DNA of 35,345 bases from Bacillus litorisediminis (GCF_022808645.1 NZ_JAKZKT010000040.1:1-35345); one strand, 5' to 3'; numbered from the stretch's first letter, positions 8,986 through 17,531 are shown. Notes: generated from the sequence alone by a model not told the origin. Made by a program: numbers and translations.

Positions 8986-11900
8986 CTATTCTTTTGTCCC
9001 AACTGTTTCAGTTTCTGGCTGATCATGTTCAGACGAGATTGTTAAAGATTCAGCTTGTTGTACTTCATCATCATCTTCTAAATCACGCATTTCAATTTCT
9101 TGGTCATCACTAGACAAGATTTTGACATCCATTCCTAAGCTTTGAAGTTCCTTCATTAATACCTTAAAGGATTCCGGAACCCCTGGCTCTGGAACATTGT
9201 CGCCCTTAACAATAGCCTCGTATGTTTTCACACGGCCCACTACGTCATCGGACTTAACTGTTAATATTTCTTGAAGAGTATATGCAGCACCGTAAGCTTC
9301 GAGAGCCCATACCTCCATCTCACCAAAGCGCTGTCCTCCAAACTGAGCCTTACCGCCAAGAGGTTGTTGTGTAACCAATGAGTATGGCCCTGTTGAACGA
9401 GCATGAAGTTTATCGTCAACCATGTGAGCTAATTTAATCATGTACATAATTCCGACAGAAACTCTGTTATCAAACGGTTCACCGGTACGGCCATCATAAA
9501 GAATCGTTTTGGCATCGCTCGCCATTCCGGCTTCCTCAATCGTTGCCCATACATCTTCCTCACGGGCACCGTCAAATACCGGCGAAGCAACATGGATACC
9601 AAGTCTTCTTGCAGCCATTCCCAGGTGAAGTTCAAGTACCTGACCAATGTTCATCCGCGATGGAACCCCTAATGGATTTAACATGATATCAACTGGTGTA
9701 CCATCTGGTAAAAACGGCATATCTTCTTCAGGTAAAATGCGGGAAATAACCCCTTTATTACCGTGACGGCCTGCCATTTTATCTCCTTCATGGATTTTAC
9801 GTTTTTGTACAATGAAAACTCGCACCAGCTGGTTCACACCTGGAGGCAATTCATCTCCGGCTTCCCGCGTAAAGACTTTAACATCCAATACAATTCCGCC
9901 GCCTCCGTGAGGAACGCGCAGGGAAGTATCACGTACTTCTCTTGCTTTTTCACCAAAGATTGCGTGAAGAAGTCTTTCTTCCGCGGTTAATTCAGTTACC
10001 CCTTTTGGTGTTACTTTACCAACAAGAAGGTCCCCATCCTTAACCTCCGCACCGATGCGGATAATTCCTCTTTCATCGAGGTTGCGCAGTGCATCTTCAC
10101 CGACGTTTGGAATATCACGTGTAATTTCTTCAGGTCCAAGCTTTGTATCACGGGACTCAGACTCATATTCCTCGATGTGGATAGATGTATATACATCATC
10201 CTTGACGAGTCTTTCACTCATAATAATCGCATCTTCGTAGTTGTAACCATCCCAGGTCATAAATGCGACCAATACGTTGCGCCCAAGAGCTAATTCGCCT
10301 TTTTCCATTGAAGGTCCATCTGCTAAAATTTCACCTTTCGTTACCCGGTCGCCGACACTTACAATCGGACGCTGATTATAGCATGTACCTTGGTTAGAAC
10401 GGACAAATTTGAGCATCCGATATTTATCAAGATCTCCCTTAATCTCTTGACCGTCAACAACTTCAATTCTTCTGACCCAAATCTCTTTTGCCTCAACATG
10501 TTCAACAATACCTTCGTGCTTACAAATAACGGCAGCACCAGAGTCTTTTGCTGAAACATATTCCATACCTGTACCTACAATTGGAGCTTCAGGCTGCATA
10601 AGCGGAACAGCTTGACGCTGCATGTTCGCACCCATCAAGGCACGGTTTGAGTCATCGTTTTCTAAGAACGGTATACACGCGGTAGCTGCAGAAACAACCT
10701 GTTTAGGTGATACATCCATATAATCGACGCGCTCACGCTTAACAACCGTGTTTTCACCGCGGAATCTAGCAATAACTTCTTCATCTAAGAAGGAACCGTC
10801 TTCACCCAAACGAGCATTGGCTTGAGCCACTACATAATTATCCTCTTCATCCGCCGTTAAGTAATCAATATGCGATGTTACCTTACCAGTATCTGGGTCA
10901 ACCCGGCGATAAGGCGTCTCAATAAATCCAAATTTATTTACTTTCGCATAGGATGAAAGCGAGTTAATCAGACCGATATTCGGACCTTCAGGTGTTTCAA
11001 TTGGACACATACGGCCATAGTGAGAATAGTGAACGTCACGAACCTCAAAGCCTGCGCGTTCACGAGTCAAACCGCCTGGTCCCAACGCTGATAGACGTCT
11101 CTTATGTGTCAGTTCAGCTAATGGATTCGTTTGATCCATGAATTGAGACAACTGAGAACTTCCAAAAAACTCTTTAATTGAAGCTATCACCGGTCTAATG
11201 TTAATAAGCTGCTGCGGTGTAATCGTGGCAGTGTCTTGAATAGACATTCTTTCACGAACAACGCGCTCCATTCTGGATAAACCAATTCTAAATTGGTTTT
11301 GCAACAGCTCCCCAACAGAGCGTAAACGACGATTCCCTAGGTGGTCGATATCGTCTGTATCGCCTACTCCGTGCAGCAAGTTAAAGAAATAGCTGATCGA
11401 AGCAATTATATCAGCAGGAGTAATGTTCTTGATTTTCTCAGGAACATCGGCATTTCCTATGACAGTAATAACTTTTTCGCCTTCTTCATTAGGAGCGTAA
11501 ATTTTAATAGATTGTGAAAGGATTTCTTCCTCTACTACTCCGCCTGTTGGTCTATAGGTCACATAGCCGATTCCTTTGCTCAAGTGAGGAATTAGCCTAT
11601 CTAGCACACGTCTCTCAAGAACAGTGTCCTTTTCAATAAGAATTTCCCCTGTTTCAGGGTCAACAATAGGCTCAGCCAGCCTTTGACCAAACAAACGGTT
11701 CTTAATATGAAGCTTCTTATTTATTTTGTAACGACCTACACTTGCAAGGTCGTAACGTTTTGGATCAAAAAATCTTGAAACCAACAGACTTTTTGCGTTT
11801 TCAACAGTTGGCGGTTCGCCCGGACGTAAGCGTTCATATATTTCTAATAACGCTTTTTCCGTATTTTCTGTATTGTCCTTCTCAAGAGTATTACGCAAAT

Positions 11901-12546
11901 ATTCATTATCCCCAATAAGGTCAATGATCTCTTGGTCGGAACCAAAACCAAGTGCACGAAGCAGCACCGTTACCGGCAGCTTGCGGGTACGATCAATACG
12001 AACGTAAACCACGTCTTTCGCATCTGTTTCATACTCTAGCCATGCACCACGGTTCGGTATTACAGTAGCTGTAAAACCTTTTTTCCCGTTTTTATCAAGT
12101 TTTCCGTTATAATAAACACTAGGAGAACGAACCAATTGCGAAACAATGACACGTTCTGCCCCATTAATCACGAATGTACCAGTGTCAGTCATAAGCGGAA
12201 AATCACCCATAAATACATCCTGATCCTTCACTTCGCCCGTTTCCTTGTTAACAAGGCGGACTTTAACGCGAAGCGGAGCGGAGTATGTAACATCTCTCTC
12301 CTTGGACTCCTCCACAGAATATTTCGGGTCGCCAAGACTATAATCGATAAACTCTAATGAGAGGTTACCGGTAAAGTCTTCAATCGGTGAAATGTCCTGG
12401 AACATTTCTCTTAAACCCTCATCTAAAAACCACTGATACGAAGCTGTTTGGATTTCGATGAGATTTGGCAATTCAAGCACTTCGCTAATACGAGCAAAGC
12501 TTTTACGCTGGCGGTGTCGTCCATACTGAACTAGTTGACCTGTCAA
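8986..12546 (-). CDS. rpoB: RNA polymerase beta subunit
   Basis: Beta is the second large catalytic subunit of RNA polymerase and the rifampicin target. The protein has 1186 residues and ends in an acidic tail ([12 protein letters not shown]), typical of Bacillus. The rifampicin-binding cluster is wild type: [20 protein letters not shown], then [12 protein letters not shown], followed by the conserved [18 protein letters not shown]-terminal motifs such as [14 protein letters not shown] and [24 protein letters not shown] are intact. The start codon is TTG with a GAGGGGTG ribosome binding site, as in B. subtilis. The gene has its own promoter overlapping the end of ybxB and a leader of about 366 bases. 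Confidence 0.99.
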   Translation of the reverse strand: MTGQLVQYGRHRQRKSFARISEVLELPNLIEIQTASYQWFLDEGLREMFQDISPIEDFTGNLSLEFIDYSLGDPKYSVEESKERDVTYSAPLRVKVRLVNKETGEVKDQDVFMGDFPLMTDTGTFVINGAERVIVSQLVRSPSVYYNGKLDKNGKKGFTATVIPNRGAWLEYETDAKDVVYVRIDRTRKLPVTVLLRALGFGSDQEIIDLIGDNEYLRNTLEKDNTENTEKALLEIYERLRPGEPPTVENAKSLLVSRFFDPKRYDLASVGRYKINKKLHIKNRLFGQRLAEPIVDPETGEILIEKDTVLERRVLDRLIPHLSKGIGYVTYRPTGGVVEEEILSQSIKIYAPNEEGEKVITVIGNADVPEKIKNITPADIIASISYFFNLLHGVGDTDDIDHLGNRRLRSVGELLQNQFRIGLSRMERVVRERMSIQDTATITPQQLINIRPVIASIKEFFGSSQLSQFMDQTNPLAELTHKRRLSALGPGGLTRERAGFEVRDVHYSHYGRMCPIETPEGPNIGLINSLSSYAKVNKFGFIETPYRRVDPDTGKVTSHIDYLTADEEDNYVVAQANARLGEDGSFLDEEVIARFRGENTVVKRERVDYMDVSPKQVVSAATACIPFLENDDSNRALMGANMQRQAVPLMQPEAPIVGTGMEYVSAKDSGAAVICKHEGIVEHVEAKEIWVRRIEVVDGQEIKGDLDKYRMLKFVRSNQGTCYNQRPIVSVGDRVTKGEILADGPSMEKGELALGRNVLVAFMTWDGYNYEDAIIMSERLVKDDVYTSIHIEEYESESRDTKLGPEEITRDIPNVGEDALRNLDERGIIRIGAEVKDGDLLVGKVTPKGVTELTAEERLLHAIFGEKAREVRDTSLRVPHGGGGIVLDVKVFTREAGDELPPGVNQLVRVFIVQKRKIHEGDKMAGRHGNKGVISRILPEEDMPFLPDGTPVDIMLNPLGVPSRMNIGQVLELHLGMAARRLGIHVASPVFDGAREEDVWATIEEAGMASDAKTILYDGRTGEPFDNRVSVGIMYMIKLAHMVDDKLHARSTGPYSLVTQQPLGGKAQFGGQRFGEMEVWALEAYGAAYTLQEILTVKSDDVVGRVKTYEAIVKGDNVPEPGVPESFKVLMKELQSLGMDVKILSSDDQEIEMRDLEDDDEVQQAESLTISSEHDQPETETVGTKE

Positions 12547-12913
12547 CTGTTTTCACCCCTCAAATTTACGTAGTGTAAAAAACAAAGTGTAAAGCCTTTA
12601 TGTAAACAACTTGTTGTTTAACCGTCAGCCCTACTAGAAAAAAATCGTAAAACATATTACAATTATATATATTAAGTCTTGAAGAGACGTGCTCACACAA
12701 GACAAAAAGAAAAAGGGTTTCACTTTTGAAAACCTCATTTTTCAACAAAACGACCCATTATTAGATTATCTTTCCCATATTATCCATTCCATATACTTCT
12801 ATGAATAAAATTGATTAAACTTATTTTTTCAGAGGATGAATAAATTACAACGGGAATGCCAATGACTAAATTACCTAAAATTAGGCATACGGGTACAAAT
12901 AATATATTGGCAT
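12547..12913 (-). promoter_or_regulatory. Long structured leader of rpoB
   Basis: No gene is seen in the 398 bases between ybxB and rpoB. The transcript from the promoter at 12920-12948 would begin near 12913 and run about 366 bases before the rpoB start. Its extreme 5' end can form a 9-bp stem (12906-12914 with 12855-12863) enclosing a palindrome CCTAAAATTAGG (12873-12884). Further on there are two small hairpins: TTGAAAA with TTTTCAA (near 12725-12745) and a 7-bp stem (12602-12619). No obvious terminator with a U-run is present. The leader may act on mRNA stability or in feedback control of RNA polymerase synthesis; both are inference. Confidence 0.5.
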
Positions 12914-12919
12914 TTTATA

Positions 12920-12948
12920 ATAATAGCATAATGAAATTTGCGAGTCAA
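12920..12948 (-). promoter_or_regulatory. Promoter of rpoBC
   Basis: On the minus strand TTGACT is followed by a 17-base spacer and TATTAT. The -35 hexamer contains the TGA stop codon of ybxB, so the promoter abuts the upstream gene. The start site would be near 12913. Confidence 0.8.
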
Positions 12949-13547
12949 CGCTTAATTGCTTTTAAAATAAAATATCCTTTATTTTTTTTGACAACCTCTA
13001 CTTCCTCAAAAATTTCTTCAAGCTTCTCTTTCGCTGATGGAGCCCCTTGTTTTTTTTGGATAACCACCCAAAGCTCCCCGTTTTGAACTAAATGATCATA
13101 ACTTTTTCTAAGGATGTCATGAACGACCTGTTTACCTGCGCGGATAGGCGGATTTGTCAGGATCGCAGCAAAATTATTTTCTGTAACCGATCCAAATCCT
13201 TCACTTTCATAAATGTTGACATTTTCCGCGCGGTTAGCTTCGGCATTTTCTTCTGCTAACTGTATCGCTCTTTCATTGATATCTACCATATGCACCAGCC
13301 GTTCCGGATAATCAAGCGCAATCGTAATTCCGATTGGGCCATAGCCGCAGCCTACATCCAAAAACGGACCTTGAACTTGTGGGGGTTCAAATGATTCTAA
13401 TAAAGTTCTTGTCCCAAAATCGACCTCTTTTTTTGAAAAAACACCTGCATCTGTTGTAAATCGAATCGATCGATTATGCCTTTGAAAAATAACAGTGGAG
13501 CGATTACTCATTACTTCTGGTTTGCGAGAATAATAATGATCAGTCAT
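12945..13547 (-). CDS. ybxB: Class I SAM-dependent methyltransferase (YbxB, RsmC-like)
   Basis: The 200-residue protein is a single methyltransferase domain like the C-terminal half of RsmC/RlmG 16S and 23S rRNA guanine-N2 methyltransferases. The SAM-binding motif LDVGCGYGPIGI lies near residues 61-72, the acidic motif DINERAIQLAEENA follows, and the catalytic motif is LTNPPIRAGKQV near 129. RsmC-like proteins methylate an exocyclic amino group of guanine in rRNA; the exact substrate of YbxB is not known from sequence. The ATG start has a GAGGCG ribosome binding site. It lies between rplL and rpoB as in B. subtilis, separated from rplL by a terminator, and its stop codon overlaps the rpoB promoter. 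Confidence 0.9.
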   Translation of the reverse strand: MTDHYYSRKPEVMSNRSTVIFQRHNRSIRFTTDAGVFSKKEVDFGTRTLLESFEPPQVQGPFLDVGCGYGPIGITIALDYPERLVHMVDINERAIQLAEENAEANRAENVNIYESEGFGSVTENNFAAILTNPPIRAGKQVVHDILRKSYDHLVQNGELWVVIQKKQGAPSAKEKLEEIFEEVEVVKKNKGYFILKAIKR

Positions 13548-13633
13548 TTCGTTCGCCTCCTCGAAGCATTAAATGAAGATGAATGCGGAAATTCATGAGG
13601 GTTATGCAAAGCTTATAAAGCTCAAGTATAAAA

Positions 13634-13661
13634 ATGAGCCCGCGCAAATATGCGGGCTCAT
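13634..13661 (-). terminator. Intrinsic terminator after rplL
   Basis: ATGAGCCCGC (13634-13643) pairs perfectly with GCGGGCTCAT (13652-13661), followed on the minus strand by TTTTTATAC. The hairpin begins eight bases after the rplL stop. It probably ends most rplJL transcripts, with ybxB reached by readthrough or by a promoter I did not find. Confidence 0.85.
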
Positions 13662-13668
13662 AATTTAA

Positions 13669-14034
13669 TTATTTTACTTCTACGCCAGCTCCAACTTCTT
13701 CAAGCTTAGCTTTGATTTCTTCAGCTTCCTCTTTAGAAACTCCTTCTTTAAGAGGTTTTGGAGTGTTATCAACAAGATCTTTTGCTTCTTTAAGTCCAAG
13801 ACCAGTGATTTCACGAACCACTTTGATAACTTTGATTTTTTGGTCCCCAGCAGAAGCAAGAACCACATCAAATTCAGTTTTCTCTTCAGCAGCAGCACCA
13901 GCAGCAGCACCGCCAACAACAGCTACAGGAGCAGCCGCAGTTACACCAAATTCTTCTTCAATAGCTTTTACTAATTCGTTTAATTCTAAAACAGTCATAT
14001 TTTTAACTGCTTCAATGATTTGTTCTTTAGTCAT
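13669..14034 (-). CDS. rplL: 50S ribosomal protein L7/L12
   Basis: L7/L12 forms the mobile stalk of the 50S subunit that recruits translation factors; several copies bind to L10. The 121-residue protein has the usual layout: an N-terminal dimerisation and L10-binding helix region (1-30), an Ala/Gly-rich hinge ([20 protein letters not shown], about 33-52), and the C-terminal factor-binding domain with [20 protein letters not shown] and [12 protein letters not shown]. The ATG start has a GGAGG ribosome binding site. It follows rplJ by 57 bases and is followed by a clear terminator. Confidence 0.99.
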   Translation of the reverse strand: MTKEQIIEAVKNMTVLELNELVKAIEEEFGVTAAAPVAVVGGAAAGAAAEEKTEFDVVLASAGDQKIKVIKVVREITGLGLKEAKDLVDNTPKPLKEGVSKEEAEEIKAKLEEVGAGVEVK

Positions 14035-14091
14035 GAGAAATTTCCTCCTAATCTTATTGTGTGTTTTATAAATTTGTCGTTTGTAATTCGA

Positions 14092-14592
14092 TTAAGCACC
14101 TTGTTCTTCTTTTTGATCAGCAACAGCCTTAGCTGCCAATGCGAAGTTACGGATTGGAGCTTGAAGAACGCTAAGCAACATAGAAAGTAAACCTTCGCGA
14201 GATGGAAGATCTGCAAGAGCTTTGATCTCCTCAACAGTTGCAAGATTTCCTTCGATGACACCCGCTTTAATTTCAAGCGCTTCGTGTTTTTTAGCAAAAT
14301 CACTTAAGATTTTTGCAGGAGCTACAACGTCTTCGCTGCTAAACGCAATTGCGTTTGGTCCAAGAAGATGTTCGTTTAGCCCAGCTAGTTCAGCTGCTTC
14401 TGCAGCACGGCGAGAAAGTGTATTTTTGTAGACTTTGAATTCTACTCCAGCTTCACGAAGCTGTTTACGAAGCTCCGTTACCTCTGCTACATTCAATCCG
14501 CGGTAATCTACAACAACTGTAGAAACACTTGTTTTGAATTTGTTTGTAATCTCATCTACGATTAATTTCTTTTGTTCAATTGCACTGCTCAT
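14092..14592 (-). CDS. rplJ: 50S ribosomal protein L10
   Basis: L10 anchors the L7/L12 stalk on 23S rRNA. The 166-residue protein shows the family pattern: an N-terminal rRNA-binding domain ([41 protein letters not shown]), then the C-terminal helix that carries the L7/L12 dimers. The ATG start has an AGGAGGTGG ribosome binding site. It is the first gene of the rplJ-rplL unit, preceded by its own strong promoter and an L10-type leader containing an attenuator, and followed by rplL. Confidence 0.99.
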   Translation of the reverse strand: MSSAIEQKKLIVDEITNKFKTSVSTVVVDYRGLNVAEVTELRKQLREAGVEFKVYKNTLSRRAAEAAELAGLNEHLLGPNAIAFSSEDVVAPAKILSDFAKKHEALEIKAGVIEGNLATVEEIKALADLPSREGLLSMLLSVLQAPIRNFALAAKAVADQKEEQGA

Positions 14593-14862
14593 TCTGCCAC
14601 CTCCTGTAGAATGGTTACATCCATACCGTAAAAGAAAACTTATTCTTTAGCTAAGTATTCTATATTGTAGGCGGTTGCCTCGATGCCTTTATACTTCAAC
14701 TATTTTTGAAGTATAAAAAAGCCTCCATATCTTTGTAGACATGAAGGCTGAAAGAATCACACTTATCAAAATGATAGGTTCTATTCGCTCAAACACCTCG
14801 GTAGGAAATTAAGCTTTTTACGGCACCTACTGTCTACGGCATACATGTATTAAATTAACACC
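14593..14862 (-). promoter_or_regulatory. Ribosomal protein L10 leader with attenuator
   Basis: The roughly 270-base untranslated leader of rplJ matches the position and layout of the L10 leader in B. subtilis, where the L10-L7/L12 complex binds its own mRNA leader and favours premature termination. The attenuator is a 13-bp hairpin with some G-U pairs (14720-14749), followed on the minus strand by TTTTTTATAC. A second perfect 10-bp stem, TATACTTCAA with TTGAAGTATA (14690-14715), lies just downstream, overlaps the U-tract and could compete with the terminator. The hairpins are seen; the L10-binding role is by analogy. Confidence 0.8.
14720..14749 (-). terminator. Attenuator in the rplJ leader
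   Basis: The two arms (14720-14732 and 14737-14749) form a 13-bp stem with a short loop, and six T residues follow on the minus strand. It lies about 130 bases before rplJ and after a strong promoter, so full-length transcription needs readthrough or antitermination. Confidence 0.85.
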
Positions 14863-14868
14863 CTATAA

Positions 14869-14897
14869 ATTATACTAGGATGGTCCAACAATGTCAA
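14869..14897 (-). promoter_or_regulatory. Consensus promoter of rplJ-rplL
   Basis: On the minus strand TTGACA, a 17-base spacer and TATAAT form an exact SigA consensus promoter, right next to the rplA stop codon. The start site would be near 14862. It is one of the strongest promoters in the window by sequence. Confidence 0.9.
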
Positions 14898-14898
14898 C

Positions 14899-15600
14899 CT
14901 AGTTTTTCAAAGAAAATGATGCTGGGTCTACTTTTACTCCAGGTCCCATTGTAGATGTAACAGCAACGCTCTTCACATAGGTACCTTTTGCTGCAGCAGG
15001 CTTCGCTTTAAGCATGGTTTCGTAAATAGTCGCGAAGTTTTCAACCAATTTCCCGTTATCAAACGAAACTTTACCAATTGGAACATGTACAATACCAGCT
15101 TTATCAGCACGGTATTCTACTTTACCAGCTTTGATTTCTTTAACAGCTCGATCAACATCAAATGTAACCGTACCTGTTTTAGGGTTTGGCATTAAGCCCT
15201 TAGGTCCGAGCACACGACCAAGCTTACCAACTTCACCCATCATGTCAGGTGTTGCTACGATCACGTCAAAATCAAACCAGCCTTGGTTGATTTTGTTTAT
15301 ATATTCAGAGTCGCCTACGTAATCAGCACCAGCTGCTTCTGCTTCTTTCGCTTTTTCACCTTTTGCGAAAACGAGTACTCGTTGAGTTTTACCAGTTCCG
15401 TTCGGAAGAACAACTGCTCCACGGATTTGCTGGTCATTCTTACGAGTATCAACACCTAAACGAAATGCAACTTCAACTGTTGCGTCAAACTTAGCGAAGT
15501 TAGTCTTTTTCACTAATTCAATCGCATCGTTTACATCGTATGCTTTTGTACGATCAACAAGCTTTGCTGCTTCTTGATATTTTTTGCTTCTTTTAGCCAT
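14899..15600 (-). CDS. rplA: 50S ribosomal protein L1
   Basis: L1 forms the mobile stalk at the ribosomal E site and helps release deacylated tRNA. The protein has 233 residues. The conserved segments are [24 protein letters not shown] near residue 48, then [19 protein letters not shown] near 128, and MGPGVKVDP near the C-terminus. The ATG start has an AGGAGG ribosome binding site. It follows rplK after 103 bases that contain a terminator-like hairpin, so the ratio of the two proteins may be tuned there. It is followed directly by the rplJ promoter. Confidence 0.99.
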   Translation of the reverse strand: MAKRSKKYQEAAKLVDRTKAYDVNDAIELVKKTNFAKFDATVEVAFRLGVDTRKNDQQIRGAVVLPNGTGKTQRVLVFAKGEKAKEAEAAGADYVGDSEYINKINQGWFDFDVIVATPDMMGEVGKLGRVLGPKGLMPNPKTGTVTFDVDRAVKEIKAGKVEYRADKAGIVHVPIGKVSFDNGKLVENFATIYETMLKAKPAAAKGTYVKSVAVTSTMGPGVKVDPASFSLKN

Positions 15601-15651
15601 TTTAATATCCTCCTATTTTGTGGTTTTAACGGATTGACCTCCCACTAAAAA

Positions 15652-15683
15652 GGTTGCGAATTCCTGTTTTAGACTTCGCAACC
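15652..15683 (-). terminator. Terminator-like hairpin between rplK and rplA
   Basis: GGTTGCGAA (15652-15660) pairs with TTCGCAACC (15675-15683), followed on the minus strand by TTTTTAG. It has the form of an intrinsic terminator but lies inside an operon whose two genes normally need equal expression, so it is probably leaky, a regulated attenuator, or an mRNA-stabilising hairpin. Confidence 0.65.
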
Positions 15684-15703
15684 CCGTGAAAAAAGGTATC
15701 TTA

Positions 15704-16129
15704 TTAGTCTTCGATCACGATACCCATGCTGCGGGCTGTACCTTCAACCATGCGCATCGCTGCTTCAACGTTTGCTGCGTTAAGGTCAGGCATTTTTGTT
15801 TCAGCAATTTCGCGTACTTTATCGCGTTTAACAGTTGCTACTTTTTTACGGTTTGGTTCACCAGAACCAGACTCGATACCAGCAGCTTTCTTAAGTAAAA
15901 CAGCCGCAGGCGGAGTTTTCGTAATAAATGTAAATGAACGGTCTTCAAATACCGTAATTTCAACCGGAATAATAAGACCAGCTTGATCGGCAGTACGTGC
16001 GTTGAACTCTTTACAGAATCCCATAATATTTACACCAGCTTGACCAAGTGCAGGACCAACCGGCGGAGCTGGATTTGCTTTACCCGCTGGAATTTGAAGC
16101 TTAACAACTTTGATTACTTTTTTAGCCAC
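15704..16129 (-). CDS. rplK: 50S ribosomal protein L11
   Basis: L11 binds the GTPase-associated region of 23S rRNA and is needed for activation of the stringent factor Rel by uncharged tRNA. The protein has 141 residues and begins (M)[29 protein letters not shown], the family signature. The start is GTG at 16129, seven bases after AAGGAGGT; an upstream in-frame GTG would lie inside that ribosome binding site and is rejected. It follows nusG after a gap with a promoter candidate and an attenuator-like hairpin, and precedes rplA. Confidence 0.98.
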   Translation of the reverse strand: MAKKVIKVVKLQIPAGKANPAPPVGPALGQAGVNIMGFCKEFNARTADQAGLIIPVEITVFEDRSFTFITKTPPAAVLLKKAAGIESGSGEPNRKKVATVKRDKVREIAETKMPDLNAANVEAAMRMVEGTARSMGIVIED

Positions 16130-16235
16130 GAGACACACCTCCTTAAAGTCCGTGATGTGGTAATAGGGACGTTAAATCCCTCCCACTCTTATCTATGCTA
16201 TCGTAGCATATAGAAATCTCATGAAAAAAACAGTA

Positions 16236-16253
16236 GTGTCTACCCGTAGACAC
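16236..16253 (-). terminator. Hairpin with U-tract between nusG and rplK
   Basis: GTGTCTAC (16236-16243) pairs with GTAGACAC (16246-16253); after five bases a run of seven T follows on the minus strand (opposite 16224-16230). It lies just downstream of a possible rplK promoter, so it could terminate nusG transcripts, act as an attenuator for rplK-rplA, or both. Confidence 0.6.
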
Positions 16254-16266
16254 ACCGACTTAAAAA

Positions 16267-16295
16267 ATATTATCATTTTTTAAGAATGATTTCAA
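16267..16295 (-). promoter_or_regulatory. Possible promoter of rplK-rplA
   Basis: On the minus strand TTGAAA is followed by 17 bases and TAATAT, in the gap after nusG. The -10 match is moderate. If used, transcription would start near 16260, just before the hairpin at 16236-16253. Confidence 0.45.
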
Positions 16296-16306
16296 GTCGT
16301 TTCAAA

Positions 16307-16840
16307 TTATAATTTATCAATTTGATCAAAGCTAAGTTCAACTGGCGTTTCTCTGCCAAACATATTCACTAAAACTTTAATCTTTTGTTTGTCTCGGTCT
16401 ATGTCTTCTATGGAACCGGTAAAGTTTGCAAATGGACCTTCCTTCACCTTGACAGTTTCGCCAAGTTCGAAGTTAATATCCACCTTTCTTTCTTCAACCC
16501 CCATTTTCTTTAACACAGAGCTTACTTCGTCTGGCATAAGCGGTGTTGGTTTTGATCCTGACCCAGCCGATCCGACAAATCCTGTTACACCTGGAGTATT
16601 TCTGACCACATACCAAGAGTCGTCTGTCATTACAAGCTCAACTAATACATACCCCGGGAAAACCTTCTTCTTTACAACTTTTTTCTTTCCGTTTTTAATA
16701 TCCGTTTCCTCTTCCTCAGGTACCACGACACGGAAAATCTTATCTTGCATACCCATGGATTCAACCCTTTTTTCAAGGTTTGCTTTTACTTTGTTTTCAT
16801 AACCTGAGTAAGTATGCACTACATACCAATTCTTTTCCAT
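16307..16840 (-). CDS. nusG: Transcription elongation and pausing factor NusG
   Basis: NusG binds RNA polymerase beyond the sigma-release stage; in B. subtilis it stimulates sequence-specific pausing. The 177-residue protein has the N-terminal NGN domain (WYVVHTYSGYENKVKANLEKR, then FPGYVLVELVMTDDSWYVVRNTPGVTGFVG) and a C-terminal KOW domain (VKVKEGPFANFTGSIEDID). The ATG at 16840 encodes the universal start MEKNWYVVHTYSGYE. There is no Shine-Dalgarno sequence at normal distance: GGAGG lies 22 bases upstream with a small hairpin in between (see findings). It is separated from secE by 293 bases of structured leader and followed by rplK. Confidence 0.98.
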   Translation of the reverse strand: MEKNWYVVHTYSGYENKVKANLEKRVESMGMQDKIFRVVVPEEEETDIKNGKKKVVKKKVFPGYVLVELVMTDDSWYVVRNTPGVTGFVGSAGSGSKPTPLMPDEVSSVLKKMGVEERKVDINFELGETVKVKEGPFANFTGSIEDIDRDKQKIKVLVNMFGRETPVELSFDQIDKL

Positions 16841-17066
16841 TCAGTAGGACTAATACGTCCTTCCCTCCCCACTTCCGATTTTCGGGTAAAGAAAACTTGG
16901 CTAGAGCCAAGCCTTTAGGCACTTGCCTATTTGCACTTTATCACGCGAAGCGCCATATCCTGTTGCCTCGCTCGATTTGGCCATTCTGGCCTTCGTACTT
17001 TATTCCTAAAAATTTCAATACGTCGAATTCACTTCATTGCTAGAATTTTATTTTTTAAAGTACAAT
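16841..17066 (-). promoter_or_regulatory. Structured leader region of nusG
   Basis: About 225 bases without a gene precede nusG. On the minus strand it contains a run of small GC-rich hairpins: GGCCA with TGGCC (near 16981), GCG with CGC around 16950, GGCA with TGCC (near 16920), and CTTGGC with GCCAAG (16896-16911) followed by TTTTCTTT, which looks like a terminator. After this comes GGGGAGGG and a 5-bp hairpin (16846-16861) between this ribosome binding site and the ATG. The GC-rich, hairpin-dense composition differs from the AT-rich spacers elsewhere in the window, suggesting a conserved cis-acting RNA. I do not recognise it as a known leader class. Confidence 0.55.
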
Positions 17067-17072
17067 GAAAAA

Positions 17073-17086
17073 ACCCGTTTCCGGGT
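17073..17086 (-). terminator. Short terminator after secE
   Basis: ACCCG and CGGGT form a 5-bp stem with a 4-base loop (extendable by one G-U and one A-U pair), followed on the minus strand by six T. It is 47 bases after the secE stop and probably separates rpmG-secE from nusG, at least in part. Confidence 0.65.
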
Positions 17087-17133
17087 CTTGTCAAATCTTA
17101 GATATTCACCATTATACCATGTCATCTGCTAAC

Positions 17134-17304
17134 TTATTCAAGAATCAATTCAATTACCGAAGAGATTCCTAAATCTACAACCGCAAAAAACACAGAGACA
17201 AACGCCACAGTCACAATAACTGTAACAGTATATCGAACGAGTTCTTTCCTTTTTGGCCAGCTGACCTTTTTCATCTCGCTGGCTACATTGCGAAAAAATT
17301 GCAT
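17134..17304 (-). CDS. secE: Preprotein translocase subunit SecE
   Basis: SecE is the small essential membrane subunit that clamps the SecY channel. The chosen ATG at 17304 gives 56 residues, starting MQFFRNVASEMKKVSWPKRKELVRYT. This has the conserved amphipathic EMKKVSWPKRKEL segment, followed by one membrane helix (VTVIVTVAFVSVFFAVVDLGISSVIELIL), as expected for the short Gram-positive SecE. The ATG lies eight bases after GGGGG. A TTG five codons upstream (17319) would add MGVNF but lacks a ribosome binding site. It follows rpmG by 41 bases in the same unit. Confidence 0.95.
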   Translation of the reverse strand: MQFFRNVASEMKKVSWPKRKELVRYTVTVIVTVAFVSVFFAVVDLGISSVIELILE

Positions 17305-17345
17305 GAAGTTAACCCCCAACTGAAAGTAGATCTATGTCAAAACTA

Positions 17346-17492
17346 TTATTTTGTTTGTTTGTGAACGGTGTGACTATTACAAGTCTTACAAAACTTTTTT
17401 ACTTCTAAACGTTCTGTACTCGTTTTATTTAAATCCTTTGAATAGTTTCTAGAACCGCATTCCGAACAAGCCAAAACTTGTTTTTTGCTCAT
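17346..17492 (-). CDS. rpmG: 50S ribosomal protein L33 (zinc-binding form)
   Basis: This 48-residue gene reads [19 protein letters not shown] at its start, then [20 protein letters not shown], ending in HKQTK with two tandem stop codons (TAA TAG). The paired CxxC motifs (Cys 9/12 and Cys 35/38) make it the zinc-ribbon (C+) form of L33. It matches B. subtilis RpmGB in sequence and in position between sigH and secE. The ATG at 17492 has an AGGTGAT ribosome binding site. Its promoter lies 40 bases upstream and secE follows, so the two form a small operon. Zinc-independent paralogues of L33 may exist elsewhere in the genome. Confidence 0.95.
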   Translation of the reverse strand: MSKKQVLACSECGSRNYSKDLNKTSTERLEVKKFCKTCNSHTVHKQTK

Positions 17493-17531
17493 AATTGTTC
17501 ATCACCTATATAAATCTATTACGCCTCTAAA

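Noticed and set aside
13680-13919. 79-codon Leu/Lys-rich frame inside rplL
   Set aside because: A shifted frame of a highly biased ribosomal protein gene; the real frame is unmistakable.
17104-17116. Extended -10 element TGGTATAAT after secE as a nusG promoter
   Set aside because: The -35 is poor and a terminator follows within about 20 bases of the start, so it would give only a tiny RNA; probably coincidental.
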